This document shows, piece after piece, positions 30,941-42,187 of a stretch of DNA of 64,000 nt. Within the stretch, counting starts at the first letter, position 1. Each line of letters opens with the position of its first letter. The position numbers were made by a program, and so were the translations under genes. Location: contig BRON01000023.1 of assembly GCA_024345305.1 (NCBI GenBank), forward strand, positions 62,001 to 126,000, in the 5' to 3' direction. Source of the stretch: Mrakia gelida. Taxonomy: Eukaryota > Basidiomycota > Tremellomycetes > Cystofilobasidiales > Mrakiaceae. Under the pieces are notes generated by a model. That model saw nothing but the letters and a program-made list of their open reading frames with translations, had not been told where the DNA came from and made no database searches.

Positions 30941-31034
30941 TCGTCGTGGTCGTGTGGATGGGGGGTCAACGTTGGTGGAAGAAAGGGAGCGAGGAGGGGG
31001 GAGAAGATGAAGAGGAAAACGGAGGGCTGAGCTG

Positions 31035-31050
31035 AAGTCGAATTCGACTT
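31035..31050. promoter_or_regulatory. 16-bp perfect palindrome in acr2/MBL divergent promoter
   Basis: AAGTCGAATTCGACTT reads the same on both strands and lies 95 bp upstream of the acr2 ATG in the 384-bp gap shared with the MBL-like gene. Related cores occur at 24791-24801 and 17837-17875. A candidate operator for an arsenic-responsive factor; function is inferred. Confidence 0.5.
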
Positions 31051-31324
31051 CGATTTCGGCCTTGTTCGTTCTTTCTTCCTCTTCTCCCGTTCCTCCTCGA
31101 GAGTACATATAATGGAACCGTAAAGGGGGTGGAAGTCGTGCTTTGGAAGGAGAAGGGATCATCGAGAAGAGGAAGGGAAAAAAACTGGCGGAAGACCAAA
31201 CGAAAGAGAGTTGGTTGGACCCTTCCCACGCCTTTTTCTCCTACTCCTCAACCTCGACCTCCCTCTGAGGCGATAACCAACTCTTTCGACGACCTTACCT
31301 CTGGCTTTTTCAACTTCGTTGGGG

Positions 31325-32799
31325 ATGAGAATCACTCGTATCAAAGGTAAGCAGCAACCCAGCTTCATCTTCAACCCGGAGGTGACCGTCGAGGGAGGGA
31401 AGGAGGACGACTCGAGCTCAACCTCTCCTTCGAGGACGGATCGCCTGTCGTTCCTTTCCTTCAGAGTCTAGCAAAAGTTCCGAACTACTGGAGGACTGAG
31501 AGCTGACCATCGTCTCTGTCTGGTTTCTTTTAGCTTCCTCAAACGTTTGTTCTTTCCATCTCTCGCTCCTTCCGCTCAACCTCACCTTCGCTGTCCTGAC
31601 CTGTTCGCTCGCTCGCTTGATCCTCCTTCCTCACTCAAGAGCTGGACGTATGTCGTCGTTGATGAAGCGACCCAGACCGGAGCCGTCATCGACCTGTTTG
31701 ACGCTCAAGCTGTGACGTCGGAACTGGAGAAGCTCGGGGTGCAGGTACGTCCTCGAAGAAGGGAGAAAGACTGAGCTTCGAGCGAGAGACTGATCGTCCT
31801 TCGTTTTCCCTTTCAGATCACCATGCTTCTCGCGACTCATGTTCACGAGGTCAGTCCCTTAGCTCAGATATCTCCTCTTCCAACGCTTACCAGCTTCACC
31901 ATCCTCTCCCGCTCACACCAGCCTGCCTCAACCGGAAACGTCGACTTTGTTCGTCCTCTCCCTTCACTTCGACACACGCGTGCCCTTGTTTCAGGCTGAC
32001 TCCTCGAGATCTCCTTCCCATCAGCTCACAACGGAACCCGTGCCTTTCCTCGGAGGATCTTTCCGTATCCCAGGTCTCACTCATCAAGTCGTAGACAACG
32101 TCACCTTCAAAATCGGCGAGAACATCAAAGTCAGGTTCGTCGTTCGGTGTCCCTCCTTTTCCTTTCCTCTACACGCTCGCTCTGACTCTTCTCGCTTGAA
32201 TAACTTCACCCTCAGATGTATCCACACTCTCTGCCACATGGAGGGGAGTATCTGCTACTTCCTTCACGACTTGGAAACGGGGGAACGAGTCGTCTTCGCA
32301 GGACTTTCTTTGTTCGCGGGTTCGTCGCTTCTTCTCCTTTCTTCTCCGCATATCAGGTGCTGACCGCTTCTCTCTGTTTCCTGCTCACTATATAGCTGGC
32401 TGTGATTTCCCAACGTCAGGAGTCGCCTCGGACACCGACGCTTGGATCAAGAACATGGTCAGTTCTCGACACTTCCCTCCGCACGACGCGTTCTTCCGTC
32501 TCGCTGATCCCTGTGCTCCCCTATCCCTCGAAGATGCTTCTTCCAAGCGACATCCAAGTCTACAGTCCTCAGGAGTGCAGCTTCGACCTGTCTCATTTCG
32601 GTGAGTCTCCCTTTGATCGACCTCTCGCGTCTTTCGCTGCAAGCTGATCTACCCTTTGGACTTGCAAACAGGTTCTTCAGCCAAGCGTACACGTCGAACA
32701 CTCAGTTTTGACCCTCAGAGCAAGGTCTGCGACTACCGAGGGTATAAGCCGGCGGACGAGAAGGACTGGAGCTCTATCAGGACGGGTGCGGAGTCGTGA
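31325..32799 (+). CDS. MBL-fold glyoxalase-II-like protein, copy 2
   Basis: Starts MRITRIK at 31325 and ends at TGA 32797-32799. Exons read SWTYVVVDEATQTGAVIDLF, ITMLLATHVHE, PASTGNVDF, FRIPGLTHQVVDNVTFKIGE, CIHTLCHMEGSICYFLHDLE, RVVFAGLSLF, AGCDFPTSGVASDTDAWIKN, DIQVYSPQECSFDLSHFG and a final charged exon. It is a paralog of 15931-17435 with the same intron positions. Relative to glyoxalase II the T-H-x-H-x-D-H motif is T-H-V-H-E-P-A, the bridging Asp (FTGDTL) is Leu and the GHEYT His is Gln, so a normal dinuclear site is not possible. The small exons after exon 1 could not be placed. It is either a non-enzymatic paralog or an early pseudogene. It is divergent from acr2. Confidence 0.6.
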
Positions 32800-33134
32800 T
32801 GTCGAGTGAGAGGGTGGGTGAGTGCGTCACATTCCTCGTCGTGTCTGTATCACCTCTTCCTTTCGCTGGTATGCATACACCGAGCGTCAGGAGGGAAACG
32901 AGGTCTCATATATCTGAAGCCTTTGCTCTTTCTTTTTGCTCCTCAGACGACGACGAAGACGGAGACGAGCACAACCGGACGTCGAGCTAGTCGTCCAACT
33001 TTCCAAACGGGCGGACGAGTGGAGAGACGTCTCAGGTCAAAAACGAAACGAAACTCATGATAAATATGTAACGAGTTATGTCCTTCTTCTTCATCCTTTA
33101 TCTTGCGAGTACGAGATAGCGATCGCGCCAGCTG
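32800..33134. other. No gene recognised
   Basis: 3' flank of the MBL-like gene. Short open frames here have no recognisable motif. Confidence 0.35.
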
Positions 33135-33362
33135 TGTTGTTGGGTCGTCCACTTGAGCTTAGGGATGTCTGCAGGATGTGGTTCAAAGCTTGTTATTTAA
33201 AGCTAGCTACTCGAAAGGTTTATATACTATGGAAATGGTCACGTGATCTGAAGGTAGCTTACAAAGCTGTTTACAAAGAATGGTTACTAAACAAGGGGAC
33301 TGAACGAGACGTGTTACTAAGCTGCTACGTAAGACCTCTCTGCGATTCGCCACCTTCCAACA
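33135..33362 (+). repeat. Dispersed repeat R3, copy 1 (228 bp)
   Basis: It begins TGTTGTTGGGTCG and ends CACCTTCCAACA. It contains GGTCACGTGATCTGAAGG and TGAACGAGACG. A close copy is at 36187-36406 and a diverged part at 34130-34259. TG...CA ends resemble an LTR but no target duplication is seen here. Confidence 0.7.
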
Positions 33363-34129
33363 GTTTGTTTCCTTGTCTTCAACTCCAACTCGTAAACCTA
33401 CAATTCAAGTCGTCGGACTCGCTGAACATCTGTACAGTCTTCCTGCCGGCGCTACTACTCGTCTTTTCCAACACTATCTCCGAGAATCAGATCCTACGAT
33501 GTCCTCCTCATTCGGCTCCGGAACGTCATCCTCATCTCTCTTTCCCTGTTGGCTGAGCCTGAGACGCCTTCTTTCCTCGCAGACTCCTTGCCTTGCAGAG
33601 GTGGTCTCCCTTCTTCCAACCCGTCCTTCGGTCACCGTCGCTTACCTTCGAAAACGTCGCATAACCGATATATCATTCCCTTCCATCCTAATAATTATTT
33701 TCCACGGAGCCACAAGGGAAGTTCGCTTCGACGGAGGAAGAGTGGGAGGGACCAAGTTGGAAGTTACATAAAAGGAGAGAAGACCGACGCGAGTCGATCA
33801 GAAACGAAACAACGAGAGGATATACAGGTTTGGTTTATGTATGGCTGGATCCGAAAGAAGATGACGAGCAAGAATAGTGTAATTCAAAAAGGACAGAAAA
33901 AGAAGAAGATACGAAGCATTTAAAACGCGAAGAGACAAGGCAAAAACAAAAAAAGCTAAGAGGTCAATGAAAGCGAAAACACGAGCCTGGTAGTACCTTA
34001 GCCTGAGATCCGGCTGCTTTCCGGTTCAGTAAGAGCTTTTCCTTCCTCGAGCGTCGTCCTTCCTCCCCTTTTGCACCCTCATAGCAAGAGCAATCTTTTT
34101 CCTCTTTGGCAAGCGGTACCCTGCTTGTG
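33363..34129. other. No gene recognised
   Basis: A plus-strand frame at 33373-33771 and another at 33549-33923 are open but lack motifs and splice support. The right half is A-rich and looks intergenic. Confidence 0.3.
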
Positions 34130-34259
34130 TGAACGGTCACATGACCCGAAGGTATCTCGCAAAGCTGATTTCCGAACGGTGGTTGCTCAGTGGGTATCGA
34201 ACGAGACGCGTTGCGAAGCTACTAAGTGACACCTCTCTGCGAGTTGCCACCCTTCAACA
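34130..34259 (+). repeat. Dispersed repeat R3, diverged partial copy
   Basis: Matches the right half of 33135-33362: GGTCACATGACCCGAAGGT, CGAACGAGACGCGTT, CACCTCTCTGCGAG, ending TTCAACA. Confidence 0.55.
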
Positions 34260-36186
34260 CGATTTCGGTTTTCATCTAGTAAGTCTGTGCTGCTGTCTGC
34301 ATCCTCCGCCTAGAGAAGACGATACTTCGCCTTTTGTCTTAGCTTATGGAAGGTACGGGATTAGTTTGTAGGTTTGCGGCGCGTCGGACGAGGACGTCGG
34401 ACGACGAGAAGTATGTTCGCGATGGTTGCTTTGTGTTGACCTTGTTTCGTAGACGAGATCATTTCTGACCTATTCTAGGTATCCAGACTAGTAGTTGTCA
34501 TCGCTTATCTCTGCTTCTTGCGGTCTCTCAGTCTCTTCCACAAACACCCCGGGGGTTGGATCCCACCGCATCACCTCAGCTGATCCAAGCGTTTAGTGGT
34601 CTTGTGAATGGGCCTGCCATGACTGTGGCATATATCGCCGGTGCGATCCTTGTCACGTCTATCGTAACGTCCGTTCATTGTGGGTCAGACACTGAACATG
34701 GTCACCTCCCCTCATGTCTTTCCTTGCCTTTTGGTCTGAGCTTTTATCTTCTCCCCGTTACTCTGCCTTGTTCTACGTACATCACACAAAGTTGCAGACG
34801 CCGGACAGGTCGGGTTCTCTCAGACTTGTGTAAGCTGAAAATGAAGACAGGGGATTGCCGTCGTTACGATAATTGAAGAACAGGAAACGGGAACGCGTCG
34901 AGGTCAGCGCTCTCGACTGATTCAGAGCAGATCTCGAAAAAAGACTACCCCAGGAAAGATAGCCGATAAGTACAAACGCAACCAACGAGAACAACAAAAT
35001 CAGAAATGTGACGTAAAAGACAGCCTGTCGTTTTCGTCGTCGATATAACTTCCAATTTGTCAACCTCAGCTAATGAGAAAGACAAAGAGGAAATGAAAGA
35101 TAGGTCACCTTCTAGCTTTTATATTACTGTGTTATATACAGAGGTCTAAGCGATGGCTGGATATTCGGCTTGTGCTAAGATCGACTGTCCAGATACGGAT
35201 GTATGAATCAAAACGGACCGAGAGGATAAGTGAGACGCGTCGTGATGGACGATTGGCCTAGTACTTCTTCCTTTTATTACCACGATAGCACTCTTGAACA
35301 GCTCACCTGTAAGATACAGCTAGAGCTGTGATGCACTTGCTCTTGGTATCTACAAAGCGAAACGATTCGTCGCGTCACGTCGCCTCTCCCACACTTTTAA
35401 CACGATTGAGGAGCGGATAGTTGTCCACTGTCTTCCTTCGCTCTCATAGCCATTCTACGCTGCTTCGCCATCACGAAGAGGAGGTTCAGCTTTATCCGGT
35501 CGACCGACGAAGGACTGTCGGTCCGGCCTTCCCCTCTATCTCCTCCCCCTCAACCGCTCTCGTCTCCTTCTGCTTTCTCATTTCCAGTTCACTTCACTTT
35601 GAAGTCTGCCCTCCACCACCCAAACTAACCTCTGGCTCACCAGTCTCTGTCCCAGCCAGTATTCTCCCCCAACAAGTCCTCTCGTTCCTCGCATTCCCGA
35701 TTCTTGTGCTTCCAACTTCCAGTGGAAACGCCTGTACGATTCATATCGGTCGAGCGGCGGGGCGGCAATGTGCCGACGGAGGCTGAGCTCCCTCCCTTCC
35801 TCCTTCCCTCCCTCCCACATCGGCTCCCCTTCCTCTCCCACTACCCTCCCAACAGCTCGACTGCTCCCATTTCTCGTCTCTCGCATAGCTAGAACCCTAA
35901 TCCTAACCACCTAAATCCTCCTTTATACCCAAAGACTGGTCGTCCGTCCTCCTGGCGCGTTTGATCGTGGCCATCGCTATCGGACCCGCGCGCGTACTTT
36001 CGAGGGATAAGGGAAGCTGGTTTGGATCTACAGAGAGGCTTGGGGAAAGTCGAACATTCCCTCTCTTCGGGGTGGGGGAGAAGAGTGACTCCATTCGTCC
36101 CTCGATCTCAGCAAATCAACCAAGAGTGAAAATGACTCGATAACGAGCGACTTTCTTCGGTCGTCGCTCCTCCTTTCCCTCCTTCT
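34260..36186. other. No intact gene recognised
   Basis: A hydrophobic frame near 34570-34670 (MTVAYIAGAILVTSIV) may be a gene scrap. The palindrome copy at 35019-35032 is here. 35400-35960 is C-rich with proline/serine frames. No splice-supported gene was found. Confidence 0.3.
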
Positions 36187-36406
36187 TGTTGTTGGGTCGT
36201 CCACTTGAGCTTCGGGATGTCTGCAGGATGTGGTGCTTGTTGCATAAAGCTAGCTACTCAAGAGGTTTATCTACTATGGAAATGGTCACGTGATCTGAAG
36301 GTAGCTTACAAAGCTGTTTACGAAGAATGGTTACTAACAAGGGGACTGAACGAGACGCGTTACTAAGCTACTACATAAAACCTCTCTGCGAGTCGCCACC
36401 TTCCAA
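36187..36406 (+). repeat. Dispersed repeat R3, copy 2
   Basis: Nearly collinear with 33135-33362. It ends TTCCAAAAAAT, and CCTTCT occurs immediately before the repeat and again right after that A-run. This suggests a target duplication flanking an A-tailed insertion. Confidence 0.65.
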
Positions 36407-36960
36407 AAAATCCTTCTGCTCCGATCACTTCTTCAGTCATTGAGGACGAACCCGATCTCACCTTCGACTGGTATCTCACCTTCTCGACCTCCTCTCCTCT
36501 TACGGTTGCACCGATTCTCGACCGCGCAAACCTTCCTTCTCTTCCTCACCCTCTCCCTCCTCCTCTCCAAGCTCCCCAACCTCACTCATCCACGCCACTC
36601 CCCCACTCCCCCTCGTCCCAGAACCAGGTTCCCTCCGCTCGTCCGTCGCCAAAGCCTGGTACTTCACCTACCTCAACCACCTCGTCAACGCCTCCCCCGA
36701 CTCCTCTTCCTCTCCCAGTTCCTCCTCAATCACCTCTCCAAGACTTTTGGAGAGAACTATCGCGGCCTTGCTGGAGTCGACTTTGTTTTGCATACGCTTT
36801 TTTTTACGCCCTGCCGGTGGTATTGAGCGCGAGGTGGGGGAAGTGGGAGTTGATGGATGCGCTGGATGTGTTGGACGTGGTGACGGTGGTGAGGTTTGCG
36901 GCGAGTACGTGGCAGGCGTGGAAGTTCGAGGGGGTGAAGCGGGAGGAGGAGGAGCAGTGA
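36407..36960 (+). pseudogene. Frameshifted membrane-protein-like gene, 3' part
   Basis: Three plausible coding blocks lie in different frames: DEPDLTFDWYLT near the start, VAKAWYFTYLNHLVNASPD in the middle, and FFYALPVVLSARWGKWELMD through ASTWQAWKFEG to TGA 36958-36960. The last change of frame falls at a run of eight T near 36800. Its 5' side begins at repeat R3. The family is not recognised. Composition is proline-rich, so part of this may be chance. Confidence 0.35.
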
Positions 36961-37290
36961 GCGACAGGGGAGCAAGGGTGTGGCTAAGAGGGATCCGGTC
37001 CGGTGGAAGTGGTAAATAATCGTCTGGGGATCTTTACGCTGTTGGCCTACAGACACAGAAGTGTTCCCACCGAGAAGGTCCGTGAAAGCTGAAGTTGAAG
37101 AGACAAGCTGAAAGCCGACGCGACTTGCAAGACCCTCCTTCCGTCTGTCCCTCGGATGTGTTTCGTAGGTAAATAGAACCAGCCCGTAAAAGCTGATTCC
37201 CTTCCTCGAACTCGCTACCTCCCTCCTATCTACAAACATCTCCCTTTCCTCCTCGAGCATCCCTCGAAGGTGTCTTCTGACCGGTGGCTC

Positions 37291-37528
37291 TGTTAGAAGG
37301 TGGGTGTAGTTCGCTGCAGAGAGATGCTCGTCAGTACAAGTGAAAAGCAACTGTCTGCGAGGTTCGTGAGCTTATATACCTATGGGTCGATTTTCGGAAC
37401 CGAATAGACAGAACTACGGACTACCCTATGACCTAGCTAGATAGAGAGCCTATGGAAAGAGGGAGAGTGAGAGAAGGAATGTTCTATAAAAACGCGACGC
37501 GACTGCCCGCTCGTCGTCCTTTCAAACA
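37291..37528 (-). mobile_element. copia-like LTR, diverged
   Basis: On the minus strand: TGTTTGAAAGG...TATATAAGCTC...CACTTGTACTGA...CTTCTAACA. The TATA box and CACTTGTACTGA block match the 49155 LTR in order and spacing. The ends are imperfect and no target duplication is seen. 36961-37290 and 37529-37799 contain no recognised gene. Confidence 0.45.
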
Positions 37529-37799
37529 GTATCGAGCTAACCTGGAAAGAGAAGCTGTAGAATTATAGAGAGAGAATTTAGGTACACGGCTGATGAAGAG
37601 AAGGACAGTACCAGATGAACGAACAAGGACTCGTGAGACGCTACCTTGGTGGTCAAGATGTAGACGATAGTGAGAAGGGAGGAGAAAGAAGTGAAAGGTT
37701 AAAGGGATAAGGCAGTGTGACGAGAGAGAGAGCTAGCTAGTTTGGAAACGAAAGGGGCGAGCTTAACAACCTATTCTACTGTAGAAAAGAGAGAAAGAC

Positions 37800-38535
37800 A
37801 TACGCAAAACTTCACAGTTTCTACTATCGACGTTGCACTCCCTCCTCGAATCGCCAGCATTATCATAGCGCGTTACATCCTGTCTTGCGATACAGGTATC
37901 TGAAACGATGTTCACACACGTGTGGCGGCAGTTCCGGACTACAACCTCTTATAACTTATCATCAGTCTACGCTAGGGAAAGGAAACCACAGGCTGTCTAG
38001 ATAGGTTCTGTGGGGCTAGACGGTTACTGATCAATTCAGAGCAGTGGTAGTGAGTACTGCACTTTTTGGTTGGTTGAAGAAGAAAGAGGTGTAATCCAAA
38101 TGAATCTTTGAGAGCTATAGGACATCGAGATGTCTAAGAACTAAGTCAGCCCCATGTACCGAAAGCAGATCACCCAAATAAAACGGAGCAAGGATAAAAG
38201 AGTGTGAGGGTTGGAACATCACGGCTGGTCTACGGATAAGGACGTTGGATGGGAAGCAGATCAAAAATTACAAAGCAGATTTAAACAGATGTACGGAACT
38301 AAGAGGGGTATAGAAGTCAGAAAGGAAAAAACAAAAAACGACGTGGAAGTAGACTGAAACTTGTGTCAGAGAATGTTATTACGTCCGGTCGAAGTGGTAT
38401 CGAAAGTTAAACCACGAGAACACCGTCAATCAGATAAGTAAGATCTTCCCTGAATCAGCGCGATCCAAAAACGAAACGAAACGATGAGACTTACCTCGTG
38501 CTCCTCCCTCATCGAACGAGACTGATCTTCCGCCT
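37800..38535 (-). repeat. Inverted duplicate of 20661-21370
   Basis: Reverse-complement similarity runs from the end of the hypothetical gene at 38430 through its 3' flank to about 37815. It includes the palindrome remnant near 37988-37997. Confidence 0.75.
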
Positions 38536-39884
38536 AATGATTTCAACAATCCGGTTGCCGTTGCCTTCGTGCACCAGCCCCGCAAGCAGTTGAAAGCTGA
38601 CAAGATCCAGACGAGAGACCGAGACGTAGGGAGCTGCGTTGAGCACTGTTGTCCCCCGAAGAGTTCGACGATCATGAGGAACTTGCGAGCCCGCTGAAGC
38701 CGCTTTTTGATGGCTTCCCTCGAAGTACCGCTGCTGTTGCCGTTGCCGTCCTTGATGTAGTCGGCCATGTCGCCATGAGCAAGGACCAGGTCGATGAGAC
38801 GTTTTTGCTCCGTCTTGGAATCTCACGCTGAAGTCACGTCCTCCTTTGATGACTGCAGATGGTTGAAGAAAGGACACGACACAGCGTCAAAGGTCAGAGG
38901 TCGTTGGAGAAAAAAAAAAAAAACAGGTTGCTGGAGGTAGTTCAAGATAAGGTTGCTCAACACAGGACGGAAAGGTCGACTTACCATACAGAATACTTTG
39001 TAAACGGTTCCAAGGTCGTAGTAGGCCCAGTTGTTGGCAACCGTAAGACATCGGCTCCGTCTGTCGAGTTGATCGATGGAGCGTAAGGAGGACGCCAGCC
39101 GACCCAGAGGACTGGTCAAGGAAACGTCTACTGGTGAAGACCCCGACGCCAGCCGGACCAGTACGCTGACAGTCCCACCGGTTGGGACGGTTGTTGAGGA
39201 TGCTGGCTCCTGTGTCCGCGCTGCAGGAAGAGTGCTGAAGTCGAATAGTTGGAGGGTGTTGAGGAGCTGTACAGACTTGGACGCTCCGATCTGGTTCCTT
39301 GTCCTTGCTGGCTGATGGGTGAGCGTTAAGATAAGCACGATGCAGTTAGCGATTACTCTCACCGCGTGGAGTTGATCAAGGGGCAACAAAGTAAAACTCA
39401 CATAAGCACGCGACTGCCTTTCCACATCATCGAGCTCCATCTCAGAGTTGTTCCCGTCCGATCCATCATCATCCTGTTCGGGCGATAGGCAAATCTTCAG
39501 TCAAGCGTGGTAAAAGGTCAAACTCAGCTCATCTTTCAAGCGGGGGATGAGAAATATTCTGATACGAACTTCGTAGTTGCCAGTCGATGTTTGGATCCAG
39601 ATGCTGGGAGCGCAGCTCGACGTCATGAGCCCTGCTTGCTCAAAGCCGGCGATCATAGCAAGGTACATTCTTGCGGCGTTGTGTGCGATCTTGTCCCCTT
39701 TGATGGCATGGAGGGTTTCGTAGACTGAGTTGGAAGGGAGATGAGAGATGGCTCTTCGACGGAGAGGGATTGCAAGGTTGGGCGGAGGACGTTGGAGGCA
39801 GACATTGGCGGGGAGGGTGGGTAGGAAGCGGCGGTTTGAGTGTGGAAGGTAGAAAGTGCAAAGGTAGCGGGTGATGTAGATCAA
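38430..39884 (-). CDS. Hypothetical protein, multi-exon
   Basis: Exons on the minus strand include one around 39550-39880 (HLPSNSVYETLHAIKGDKIA), a short acidic exon near 39420-39480 (DDVERQSRAY), a long exon ending RSRCLTVANNWAYYDLG near 38990, and an exon around 38500-38830 (LVLAHGDMADYIKDGNG, KKRLQRARKFLMIVELFGG), followed by a small last exon with TGA at 38430-38432. Donors are GTGAGT and GTAAGT. No domain is recognised. The 3' end is duplicated at 20661. The start at 39884 is the first in-frame ATG of the first exon and is uncertain. Confidence 0.5.
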
Positions 39885-40431
39885 GGAAGGTGTGACAGAT
39901 GAAGGTCGAAAGCAAAGGGCAAGAAGGCAGCTTTTAACTCATTGAAACAAACAGCACAAAGGGAGGAGAGAACAAAGGGAGAGAACACGCTGAAACGACT
40001 CCTGGTCGATCACCGGTCCCCTTTCATCCTCACCCTTACGCGTTTCATGTGCTTTGGTCTACCGGCCGCCTCGAATCTTCCCCATCCCCTTCATATCCTC
40101 GTTCCCATTGATTTTTATGCCGCACTCATCACAGCTTCGCCCTGTTCCCTTTCATAGATTGAGGTATGGACGTTTTTCCTTCGACACACCAGCTCTTTCT
40201 ACTAACCATCATACCTACCCGCCGCATTTCTCACCTCCGTACCCCCGCCCTCATCCTTGCAGTCCACTGATCGTCGTCTCCCCCAAGTCCAGAAACTTAC
40301 TCGTCCTTCGCCACTTCTGTAAGTCCATTCATCGGCTGCTCGTCTTGGGTCCTTTGTCCGATGCAGGCTTGCTGTCGACGCAGTGACTGATCTCTTTTCT
40401 TGCTTCGGTCCCTGCAGACGTATCAGAACTC
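39885..40431. other. Region upstream of the kinase gene
   Basis: C-rich, with short proline-rich frames. An acceptor-like CCTGCAG just before 40417 leaves the frame open upstream of the kinase ATG, so an additional first exon is possible. Confidence 0.35.
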
Positions 40432-42187
40432 ATGCCAGTCACAGACGACCTTCGCGCTCAGTACGCTTTGACGAAGAAACTCGGTCAAGGCGGATTTGGA
40501 ACAGTGTACAAAGCTCAGCGTCGCTCAGATCGGAAAGTGGGTCCTCACGTGCTTTCTTTCAGTCGTTTCGCATTTTCTTCCACGAATACCCAGAGCTCAG
40601 CATCTATGCTGACGCCTGGAATCTTTTCGCAGCTCTTTGCCGTCAAAACTATGAAGGTTTCTGCCAGGTTGGACGTAGCCTTCACCAATGCAATCAACGT
40701 GGAGGTCCAGCTCCTTCGACAACTTGATCACGTCCACATCGTCCGCTTTGAGGACTACATCGAAACTCCCCTTACGAGGAACATCATCATGGAGTTTTGC
40801 GCCAAAGGGGATCTTCACACCTTTATCAACAGTCACCGAAGTCAAGGGTGAGCATTCCCTTTCTTGCTATGCCGCTTACTCCCCTTCGTCAGTAGGGCTT
40901 ACCTGACACATTTGAATTAGTGTTTACGTTGACGAAGGAGCAATCCAGAATATAGTCATAAGCCTCACCCTCGCTCTACACTACTGCCACACTCCGACTT
41001 CGACAAGAGGCGCGATTCTTCATCGGGACATCAAGCCTGAGAATGGTACGTCAGGCTTTATCTCGCCGGAGTGAAGAGAAGTCCAGGACGACGATGGCTT
41101 CTTCGCTATCCTTACCTCACGAGCATAGTGCTTTTCGGCAGTGACGGGGTAGTGAAACTCGCAGACTTCGGACTTGGAAAGCTCCTTGACAGAAACCAGA
41201 TCTTGACCCGTTCTCTTGTAGGAGTGAGTCTTGGTGATGTCTGGCTGGGTCAAAACCTTGGAAACACCCTTGCTGTCTTTTCGAATATTGATCTTCGTTC
41301 CTGATAACAACGGTCTGGGTTTCCTCTAGACACCTGGCTACCTCGCTCCTGTACGTAGTATGACTCTTCCGCTGATTGGGCAACTACACTGTAACTTTAC
41401 CTGCGGCCCGTCTCATTGGTTCTACAGGAGGTCGAAAAGGGTTTGCCCTACGACGCCAAGACAGATATGTACGGTCTTGGCTGCCTTGGGTACGAGATGG
41501 CGTCCCTCAAGTGCGTGAGAAACGAAGATGCCTAAGCCAAACGGGATGCGATGATGAGCAGCCTTTCTGACCAAACTTGTCTTCTGTGCTGTAGATCCCC
41601 TACTCGGAAGCTCAACACAGGGGCTGAGCGAGCATTTCAGCTGATACTGCCCAAACAGTACTCGCAGGATTTAGGAATCATAGTGCTGAGACTGTTGGGA
41701 GAAAACGTGAGCCATAATTCCTTTACACCTGCATCTCGATACTGCCTCGTCTGACATCTTGCCGTCTTACAGCCAGTCCGACGACCGTCAGCAACAAGCC
41801 TTCTTGCTCATCCTGCCGTCGCATCATGGATGCTGGCCGCTCGATCTGTTTCTGAGTCAGTTCACTCTTCCTTGACGTCTGATTGGTCGGCAAGCTAGCT
41901 TTCCCAGCTGACAGACGCTTATCTACTGCTTTTTGTTGCGCGAACAGTCAATCTACTAGAGTCTTGCTCGCCAAAAAGGAGGCTGACCTTCAAGACCTCG
42001 CCGCAGACCTGAAGACACTAGAGCTACAACTCAGGGCTAAGGAGTCAGCCTTACGAGCACAGCAGAGAAGGTGAGCACGTACAGCAGCCCTTGGTCTGAA
42101 AATCATTTAAAGAATCTGATTGACGCGTCCTCCATATCTTTCAACAGACTTCGTGCCACTCTCTCGCCGTCGCCAGAGCTGCGATGA
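40432..42187 (+). CDS. NEK/NIMA-like serine-threonine protein kinase
   Basis: Exons 40432-40536, 40633-40847, 40921-41045, 41129-41223, 41330-41350, 41428-41510, 41595-41706 and 41773-41847 join in phase, then about 41948-42070 and 42148-42187. Kinase motifs: glycine loop LGQGGFGTVYKA, VAIK-type AVKTMK, catalytic HRDIKPEN, DFGLGK, TPGYLAPE, and a final ENPVRRPSATSLLAHP. The NEK assignment rests on the small lobe, YLAPE and a C-terminal coiled coil (LLAKKEADLQDLAADLKTLE). The junction between the last kinase exon and the coiled-coil exon is out of phase as read, so one boundary is wrong or the gene carries a frameshift. A cytosolic regulator of cell cycle or polarity is expected from the family. 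Confidence 0.7.

Noticed and set aside
31325..32799. Calling the MBL-like genes functional glyoxalase II
   Set aside because: The THxHxDH motif and the bridging Asp are lost in both copies.
35578..35910. Minus-strand 110-codon frame
   Set aside because: Purine-rich low-complexity shadow without motifs.
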